This document shows positions 63,767-64,000 of a DNA stretch of 64,000 nucleotides, one piece after another (the stretch's first letter is position 1; each line of letters opens with the position of its first letter). The DNA comes from Streptomyces neyagawaensis (GTDB lineage Bacteria; Actinomycetota; Actinomycetes; Streptomycetales; Streptomycetaceae): the NCBI RefSeq assembly GCF_023516595.1, contig NZ_JAMGBG010000023.1:124001-188000 (forward strand). Direction: 5' to 3'. The notes below the pieces were generated by a model that worked only from the letters and a program-made list of their open reading frames with translations, did not search any database and was not told where the DNA came from. Position numbers and translations under genes: made by a program.

Positions 63767-63796
63767 TTCCCCGCATCCGTTGAGTAACGTCTCCTC

Positions 63797-64000
63797 ATGC
63801 GCGAGGACTTGCGGGTGGCGGCCTACGCCGTGTGCGTACGGGACGGACAGGTGCTGCTGGCCCGCTGGGTCGCCCGGGACGGTACCAAGCGCTGGACCCT
63901 CCCCGGCGGCGGCATGGACCACGGCGAGGATCCCTACGACACCGTCATCCGGGAGGCCGACGAGGAAACCGGCTACGCCGTCGAGCCGACCGCCCTCCTC
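63797..64000 (+). CDS. NUDIX hydrolase (partial, cut by right edge)
   Basis: ATG 63797, 68 codons to the edge. VAAYAVCVRDGQVLLARW then the Nudix box GGGMDHGEDPYDTVIREADEETGY with the metal-binding READEE. Hydrolyses a nucleoside-diphosphate-linked compound; substrate not evident. Confidence 0.9.
   Translation, partial: MREDLRVAAYAVCVRDGQVLLARWVARDGTKRWTLPGGGMDHGEDPYDTVIREADEETGYAVEPTALL

Larger units (their letters stand above)
63475..63796. other. Divergent intergenic region with two hairpins
   Basis: 322 bases between the LuxR and NUDIX starts. Two strong stem-loops at 63682-63708 and 63735-63766 lie in front of the NUDIX gene. No supported gene. Confidence 0.6.

Overview
The window is from a Streptomyces chromosome. 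GC content is very high, codon third positions are GC-rich, GTG and TTG starts are common, and several gene groups are familiar Streptomyces ones: paired dynamin-like GTPases with a second SSB, a LAXTG-anchored thioester protein, a csnR-type chitosan-oligosaccharide operon, and malQ, pepN and asd. Gene names are from sequence recognition and memory of these families; no database search was run.

Region 1 (1-12,996) is the integrase end of an integrated mobile element sitting against the 3' end of a tRNA-Arg(TCT) gene at 12,997-13,069. A tyrosine recombinase lies next to the tRNA. It is followed by a control region (small acidic gene, plus-strand repressor-like gene, minus-strand HTH gene with two matching operator-like repeats) and then a long minus-strand train of small, overlapping, mostly zinc-ribbon or membrane genes that runs off the left edge. 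This train contains a Spo11/topoisomerase VI-A-like TOPRIM protein with no B subunit nearby and a 583-aa double winged-helix protein that may act in replication. No capsid, terminase or conjugation gene is visible, so phage and conjugative element cannot be told apart here.

Region 2 (13,070-24,741) is core chromosome: the dynA/dynB-like GTPase pair, an ssbB-like gene, a sortase-anchored thioester protein, ettA, a thioesterase with a partner gene, a truncated globin, and a methyltransferase.

Region 3 (24,829-36,095, minus strand) is a signalling operon: a GlnX-like membrane protein, a GlnH-like binding protein, a coiled-coil protein, PknG kinase, a PP2C phosphatase, a vWA protein and an FHA protein. 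It resembles the mycobacterial PknG-GlnX-GlnH amino-acid sensing system with extra output parts.

Region 4 (36,359-43,300, minus strand) is the csnR-csnE-csnF-csnG-csnH-csnK-like operon: ROK repressor, ABC importer, GH4 hydrolase and sugar kinase, with a perfect palindromic operator before csnR.

Region 5 (43,380-64,000) is a mixed chromosomal stretch: a secreted protein, an HNH nuclease, MscS, an FtsX-type ABC exporter with its PadR regulator, a repeat-containing small protein coupled to malQ, a decayed FAD monooxygenase, a MarR/EamA divergent pair, pepN, asd, an ECF sigma factor with a membrane anti-sigma-like partner bearing pentapeptide-like repeats, a LuxR-type regulator, and a NUDIX gene cut by the right edge. 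Strong hairpin terminators separate several convergent pairs.
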